Part shown: in pieces, positions 57,444 through 64,000 of the stretch
Numbering within the stretch: the stretch's first letter is position 1
Layout of the letters: each line of letters starts with the position of its first letter
Origin: DASQUK01 sp963717085
GTDB taxonomy: Bacteria > Actinomycetota > Acidimicrobiia > Acidimicrobiales > VFJN01
Length of the DNA stretch: 64,000 bases
Reading direction: 5' to 3'
Assembly: GCA_963717085.1 (NCBI GenBank)
Contig: CAVQVM010000002.1
Coordinates: forward strand, 372,001-436,000
Position numbers and translations under genes: made by a program
The notes under the pieces: generated by a model
The model's database searches: none
Seen by the model: the letters and a program-made list of their open reading frames with translations, nothing else
What the model was told of the DNA's origin: nothing

Positions 57444-58985
57444 GTGGGGTCCCTGCACGTGGTAGCCGGGGAGGTGCGGCGGAGCGTGCGCCGCCGCCTG
57501 CTGTTCGCCAACGTGGCCGGCGGCCTCGCGGTCATCACGTTCGTGCTGCTGGCGTCGGGCGAGCAGCTGGCCCCCGACCTGCCCCTGACGCTGACACTCG
57601 GGGCGCCGTTCGTGCCGGCGGCGCTGCTGGTGCTGCCGGCCTACCTCTGGGGGCATCGGGCCTTCAGCCGCGCCATCGCCTGGGCGGACGAGGAGCGCGA
57701 GCCGACGACGGCCGAGCGTTACGACGTGCTCCGCGAGCCCTGGCGGCAGGCCCTGCGCCCGCTGGTGTTCTGGGTGATCGCCGCCGCCCTCTACGCCGCG
57801 CTGGCGGCGCTGTTCGGCGCCGACGCCCAGACCGTGCTCCGGGTGGTCGACGGCACGCTGATCGGCGGCGTGATGACGTGCGCCATCGGCTACCTGATGA
57901 TCGAGCGGTCGTTCCGCCCGCTGTTCGCCCACGTGCTCGACGGCCTGCCGGAGCGCCGGCCCCGGACACCGGGTGTGCGCCTGCGGCTCATGCTGGCGTG
58001 GGCCGTCGGATCGGGGGTGCCGCTGCTGGCCATCGCCGCCGTGTCGTTCGTGGAGGGCACCGAGATTCCCTCGTACGCGCTGACCGCGCTGGCCCTGATG
58101 GGAATCTTCGCCGGGCTCCTCGCGACCATCTCGTCCGCCGGAACTGTGGCGGAGCCGCTCGATGCCCTGCGGGGTGCGCTCGGGCGGGTGCGGGACGGCG
58201 ACCTCGACGTCGGTCTTGCGGTGGACGACGGTGGCGAGGTGGGCGAGGTCCAGGCGGGCTTCAACGAGATGGTGCTGGGCCTGCGGGAGCGACGTGCCAT
58301 CGAGGACCTGTTCGGCCGGCACGTGGGCACGGAGGTCGCCCGCCGGGCGCTGGAGCGCGGCACCGGGCTCAGCGGCGAGCAGGCCGAGGCCAGTGCCGTG
58401 TTCGTCGACCTCATCGGATCGACTGCCATGGCCGAGGTGCTGCCGCCCGGCGACGTCGTGGAGACGCTGAACGACTACTTCGACGTGGTCGTCCGGACGG
58501 TGGACGCCCAGGGCGGCTGGGTCAACAAGTTCGAGGGCGATGGCGCGCTGTGCATCTTCGGCGTGCCCGGGACCCAGCCCGACCACGCCGACCGCGCCCT
58601 GCGGGCCGCCCGGCTGCTGGCCCTCGGCCTGCTGGGGCTCGCGGAGCGTCATCCGGGGCTCGAGGCCGGGATCGGCGTCTCCTCGGGGCGCGTCGTGGCC
58701 GGCAACGTCGGCACGGAGGCCCGCTACGAGTACACGGTCATCGGCCCGGCTGTGAACGAGGCGGCCCGCCTCACGGACATCGCCAAGGGCCGCGTCGTGA
58801 AGGTGTTGGCGTCGGCCGAGAGCGTGCGCCGCGCCGGCGCCGAGGCGCCGCACTGGCGCGATGTCGGCACCGTCGCCCTGCGCGGTCGCACGACACCGAC
58901 GGCGATCTACGAACCGCTGCTCGAGCAGACCGAGCCGAGCCGAGGCGAGGCAATGGGTTCCACTGGACCGAGCCGGAGGTCATAG
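57444..58985 (+). CDS. Membrane class III adenylate cyclase with HAMP domain
   Basis: A 513-residue protein with about six hydrophobic spans, a HAMP linker (about 235-285) and a class III cyclase domain. FVDLIGSTAMAEVLPPGDVV carries the first metal Asp; NKFEGDGALCIFGVP has substrate Lys and the second Asp; YTVIGPAVNEAARLTDIAK has the transition-state Asn and Arg. This matches the M. tuberculosis Rv1318c-Rv1320c type and should make cAMP. GTG 57444 is used. Unlike the GAF-type cyclase at 15796, all key residues are standard. Confidence 0.9.
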   Translation: MGSLHVVAGEVRRSVRRRLLFANVAGGLAVITFVLLASGEQLAPDLPLTLTLGAPFVPAALLVLPAYLWGHRAFSRAIAWADEEREPTTAERYDVLREPWRQALRPLVFWVIAAALYAALAALFGADAQTVLRVVDGTLIGGVMTCAIGYLMIERSFRPLFAHVLDGLPERRPRTPGVRLRLMLAWAVGSGVPLLAIAAVSFVEGTEIPSYALTALALMGIFAGLLATISSAGTVAEPLDALRGALGRVRDGDLDVGLAVDDGGEVGEVQAGFNEMVLGLRERRAIEDLFGRHVGTEVARRALERGTGLSGEQAEASAVFVDLIGSTAMAEVLPPGDVVETLNDYFDVVVRTVDAQGGWVNKFEGDGALCIFGVPGTQPDHADRALRAARLLALGLLGLAERHPGLEAGIGVSSGRVVAGNVGTEARYEYTVIGPAVNEAARLTDIAKGRVVKVLASAESVRRAGAEAPHWRDVGTVALRGRTTPTAIYEPLLEQTEPSRGEAMGSTGPSRRS

Positions 58986-59005
58986 GTTCCGGAACCGGAC
59001 CCCAT
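58953..59005. other. Inverted repeat around the cyclase stop codon
   Basis: ATGGGTTCC (58953-58961) pairs with GGACCCCAT (58997-59005) with one mismatch, and GGTTCCGGAACC (58985-58996) is a perfect 12-bp palindrome inside. It spans the cyclase stop codon before fbiC. It may attenuate transcription between the two genes; there is no T-run. Confidence 0.4.
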
Positions 59006-59092
59006 GGCCTCACCCCCGAAAAGCTGCAACCCGTTGCCACCCGACCCGTGCGAGCCGCGGGCCGAGTCCGTCGATCGGGAGAGGCGCCGATA

Positions 59093-61462
<2,370 letters not shown>

Positions 61463-61484
61463 CCATACCCTCCAGCCTCGCGAC

Positions 61485-62522
61485 ATGGACCGAGCACTCG
61501 TACGCAAGCTCCTCGACGACGCCGGGGCCACGCGCAACCGCGACGTGCTCGGCGACATCCTGCGCAACGCCTACGGCCTGGCGAGGGACGACGCCGAGCG
61601 CCTTGACCTGAAGATCACCCGCGACTCGCTGCGGGAGATGCGCGATGCCTTCCGCCTGTTCGCCCCCTACGAACGGGTCCGCAAGGTCACGGTCTTCGGT
61701 TCGGCGCGCACGCTGCGCACGGATCCGCTCTACGAGCACGCTCGCGAGCTGGCCCGCCGGCTCGCCGACAACGGCTGGATGGTCGTCACCGGCGCGGGCC
61801 CGGGCATCATGGCCGCCGCCACCGAGGGTGCCGGGCCCGAGCACAGCCTGGGCGTCACGATCCGCCTCCCCTTCGAGGAGGGGCCCGACGGGCCGCTGGC
61901 GGGCTCCGACCGCGTGGTGGCGATGAAGTACTTCTTCACCCGCAAGCTGATGCTCATGAAGGAGTCGAGCGGCTTCGTGTGCCTGCCCGGCGGCTTCGGC
62001 ACCCAGGACGAGACCTTCGAGCTGCTCACGCTGCAGCAGACGGGCAAGGCGACACCCGCGCCCATCGTCCTGCTGGACGTGCCCGGCCTCACCTACTGGA
62101 AGGGCTGGCAGCGGTTCCTCGACGACGAGCTCGTTGCCGCCGGCTGGGTCTCGCCGCGGGACACCAACCTGTTCGTGCTCACCGACGACATCGACGTCGC
62201 CGTCGACGCCATCCGGGGCTTCTGGCGCAACTACGAGTCGCTGCGCTGGGTGGGCGATCGGTTGGTCGTCCGCCTGCGGGCGGCGCCGACAGACGCGGAG
62301 CTCGCCGAGCTCAACGAGCGGTTCGCCGAGCTGTGCGTGGAGGGTGGCATCGAGCGCACGGACCCACTGCCCGCCGAGGTGTCCGACAACGACCGCCTCG
62401 ACCTGCCGCGGCTGGTGATGCGCTTCGACGTCCGCAAGGCGGGTGACTTCCGGGACCTGATCCGGGCGCTGAACGAGCTCGACTCGGCACCGCCACTCGA
62501 TTCCGAGGGGTCAACCCCCTGA
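61485..62522 (+). CDS. LOG family protein (nucleotide 5'-monophosphate nucleosidase type)
   Basis: The 345-residue protein has a Rossmann LOG domain: VRKVTVFGSARTLRTDPLYE, WMVVTGAGPGIMAAATEGAG and the hallmark LPGGFGTQDETFELLTLQQT. The family hydrolyses nucleotide monophosphates or cytokinin ribotides (PpnN/YgdH-like). A C-terminal 120 residues extend beyond small LOG proteins. ATG 61485 is 22 bases after fbiC. Its last 12 bases overlap the convergent deacetylase. Confidence 0.85.
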   Translation: MDRALVRKLLDDAGATRNRDVLGDILRNAYGLARDDAERLDLKITRDSLREMRDAFRLFAPYERVRKVTVFGSARTLRTDPLYEHARELARRLADNGWMVVTGAGPGIMAAATEGAGPEHSLGVTIRLPFEEGPDGPLAGSDRVVAMKYFFTRKLMLMKESSGFVCLPGGFGTQDETFELLTLQQTGKATPAPIVLLDVPGLTYWKGWQRFLDDELVAAGWVSPRDTNLFVLTDDIDVAVDAIRGFWRNYESLRWVGDRLVVRLRAAPTDAELAELNERFAELCVEGGIERTDPLPAEVSDNDRLDLPRLVMRFDVRKAGDFRDLIRALNELDSAPPLDSEGSTP

Positions 62523-63329
62523 GTCCGGCACGGTGTCGGGAACGAGGTAGTCCTCCAGCAGTGCGAAGCGCAGCCCCGCCTCGTCGGCCCGATCGGCCAG
62601 CGCCCGCAGCTCGGTCACGAACGTCGACCGGAAGTGCATCAGCAGGATGTCGCCGGCCCGGAACTCCGGCACGGTGCGGTAGCCGACGTCTGCGCCGTTG
62701 ACGCTCACCTCCCAGAGCACGATCGCCCTCATCCCGCACGCGGCCGCCGCCCGCGTGGTGGCCTCGTTGTAGGCACCGTACGGCGGGCGGAACAGCACGG
62801 GCCGCCGCCCGAAGGCACGCTCCAGCATGTCGGCGTTGCCGCACATCTCGGCCCGCTGCCCCTCCTCGGGCAACGTGCGCATATCAGGGTGGGTGCGGCT
62901 GTGGGACTCGACCAGGGTGTCGGGCAGGCCGCGGAAGAAGTCCGGATCGGCCTGGACGGGTCCGTCGAGCAGGAACAGGCTGACCGGCACGCCCAGCTCC
63001 TCGAGGGCGGCCTTCACCTCGGGATTGCGCGTGTGCCCGTCGTCGATGGTCAGGAACACGACGGGGTCCGTGGTCTCGACGCGGGTGATCACCGGCGCCG
63101 CGCCGGGGGTCGATGCCAGCGGCACCAGCGTCACCGGCGGCGGGGAGGTCGTCGGCGTCGAGGACGAGCTCTCCGACGCCTCGGACGGAGCGGGTCCGTC
63201 GGACATGTGGCCGCCAACAGTGTCGATGGTCAGCGACGTCGCCACCAGGAGGACGGCGCCGCGCACGAGCGTGGACAGGCGCGCCCGTTCGGCGCGGCGG
63301 CGCGACTCTCCAGGGCGTCCCCCCGACAT
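62511..63329 (-). CDS. Membrane-anchored polysaccharide deacetylase (NodB domain)
   Basis: A 272-residue protein with a short cytoplasmic basic start, one signal/anchor span (VRGAVLLVATSLTIDTV), a Ser/Thr/Pro linker and a NodB domain: VVFLTIDDGHTRNPEVK (catalytic Asp), LVESHSRTHPDMRTLP (metal His pair) and VLFRPPYGAYNEATTRA. It removes N- or O-acetyl groups from cell-wall or capsule polysaccharide outside the membrane. It overlaps the LOG gene tail to tail by 12 bases. Confidence 0.9.
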   Translation of the reverse strand: MSGGRPGESRRRAERARLSTLVRGAVLLVATSLTIDTVGGHMSDGPAPSEASESSSSTPTTSPPPVTLVPLASTPGAAPVITRVETTDPVVFLTIDDGHTRNPEVKAALEELGVPVSLFLLDGPVQADPDFFRGLPDTLVESHSRTHPDMRTLPEEGQRAEMCGNADMLERAFGRRPVLFRPPYGAYNEATTRAAAACGMRAIVLWEVSVNGADVGYRTVPEFRAGDILLMHFRSTFVTELRALADRADEAGLRFALLEDYLVPDTVPDSGG

Positions 63330-63420
63330 GGCCGAAAGTGTGACGCCGCCGGATCGATGGGACGCGGATACCCCCGAGTCCTACGACGGGGATCCGCCGA
63401 CCTGGCGGGGCGCTCGCCGG

Positions 63421-63621
63421 TCAGTCTGTGTCGTCGGGCTCCTGCAGGAGCGCGACGGCCTTCTCCACGGCGCGCCGTGCCCGCGTCAGGCGCCGCTCGT
63501 CGACCGGGAGCTCGGCGCCACCGGCGTCGATCGACTCGCGCAGGCGCTCCATCGCCAGGTCGGCCAGTTCCTCGCCGATCGCCTCCAGGCGCTTGCGGAT
63601 GTCGTCGAACTCACCGGCCAC
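63421..63621 (-). CDS. Small helical hypothetical protein
   Basis: The 66-residue protein is almost entirely helical and charged: GEFDDIRKRLEAIGEELADL, MERLRESIDAGGAELPVDER, then RARRAVEKAVALLQEP. It is not recognised. GTG 63621 follows GGAGGAGGG, a strong ribosome-binding site, which decides the start. It is divergent from the Cys-rich gene at 63693. Confidence 0.6.
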   Translation of the reverse strand: MAGEFDDIRKRLEAIGEELADLAMERLRESIDAGGAELPVDERRLTRARRAVEKAVALLQEPDDTD

Positions 63622-63692
63622 GGTTCCCTCCTCCGGACGCGCAGCTGCCCAGCATGCCACCCGGCCGCTCGGGGTGTGCCAACGTGGCGGCG

Positions 63693-64000
63693 ATGCCAAG
63701 TTCCCCGACGAGCGCACCCGCCGACCTCCACGAATACGTCAGCTTCGACTCCCCCGACGAGCACCGCACGTGGGTATTCGACGTGACGTTCCTCCTCAGC
63801 CCCTGGCGCTGCATCTACGGGCACGGATGCCAGGGCGTGCTCACGGAGGCGGCGCCCGAGCTCGAGCAGGGCTGCTGCAGCTACGGCGCCCACTTCGTCG
63901 ACGAGGACGACGCCAACTCCGTGCTCGAGGCCGCCGGCCACCTCACCACCGACCAATGGCAGCACGGCCGGCTGGCAGTCAGGCGCGGGGGGCCCATCCG
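63693..64000 (+). CDS. Conserved Cys-rich hypothetical protein (cut by window edge)
   Basis: The first 102 codons are visible. The conserved-looking part is FDVTFLLSPWRCIYGHGCQG then ELEQGCCSYGAHFVDEDDA. Cysteines in WRCIYGHGC and GCCSYG suggest a metal- or Fe-S-binding site, as in YkgJ-like proteins. I recall similar actinobacterial hypothetical proteins, but this is from memory. It continues past the window. Confidence 0.6.
   Translation, partial: MPSSPTSAPADLHEYVSFDSPDEHRTWVFDVTFLLSPWRCIYGHGCQGVLTEAAPELEQGCCSYGAHFVDEDDANSVLEAAGHLTTDQWQHGRLAVRRGGPI

Overview
The window is high-GC DNA (GC-rich third codon positions, many GTG starts) from an actinobacterium. It carries a complete Pup-proteasome locus (mpa, dop, pup, prcB, prcA, pafA, pafB, pafC), a fused F420-biosynthesis FO synthase (fbiC), helY-tatC-tatB, a DUF4193 protein, a MarP-type protease and an ImuB/DUF6504/DnaE2 cassette. 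The gene mix suggests Acidimicrobiia or a close relative; this is inference from gene content, not from a marker tree. No rRNA, tRNA, CRISPR array or complete insertion sequence was recognised. No gene-free stretch exceeds about 230 bp.

Layout. 1-3350: 5' part of a HelD-like helicase, divergent Rrf2 regulator, an RG-rich hypothetical protein, TrmO and a zinc-ribbon protein. 3523-10800: enoyl-CoA hydratase, Nudix, GNAT, hypothetical, DUF4193, a double-length ThyX-like protein, M20 hydrolase and MDR oxidoreductase. Two diverged copies of a roughly 120-bp structured, MITE-like element sit here, one abutting the hydratase stop codon and one at the thyX start codon. 10833-19956: lipid-kinase-like protein, helY, tatC, tatB, a membrane GAF adenylate cyclase, zinc-ribbon protein, glycerophosphodiesterase and signal peptidase I. 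19978-30586: pafC, pafB, DUF3866, pafA, a DUF2007-like protein, prcA, prcB, pup, dop and mpa; the Pup C-terminus is Gly-Gly-Glu, so it should not need deamidation. 30798-35899: ferredoxin, marP, trmI, a TtuA-like tRNA thiolase with an adjacent ubiquitin-like sulfur carrier, small membrane proteins and a LON-domain protein.

35942-40768 is an SOS mutagenesis cassette (LexA box, ImuB-like protein, DUF6504, DnaE2) with ATGA-type stop/start overlaps. 40833-51540: PBP4-type carboxypeptidase, two-subunit NDP-forming acyl-CoA synthetase, a PadR-controlled MacB-like ABC exporter whose ATPase is frameshifted, TetR with fatty acid desaturase, DUF6941 and a FIST sensor. 51606-55474: transketolase, transaldolase and 6-phosphogluconolactonase. 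55575-64000: CYTH protein with a histone-like tail, AraC regulator, HAMP-type adenylate cyclase, fbiC, LOG protein, polysaccharide deacetylase, a small protein and a Cys-rich 3'-truncated protein.

How the parts work together. Pup is ligated to target proteins by PafA, removed by Dop, and pupylated proteins are unfolded by Mpa into the PrcAB chamber. PafBC is a DNA-damage transcription activator, and the mutasome cassette in the same window carries its own LexA site. The most unusual features are the paired structured elements, a second dispersed repeat that supplies a 26-codon ORF and a start codon, the ABC ATPase frameshift, the tandem ThyX and the sulfur carrier ending GG-Ala-Arg.
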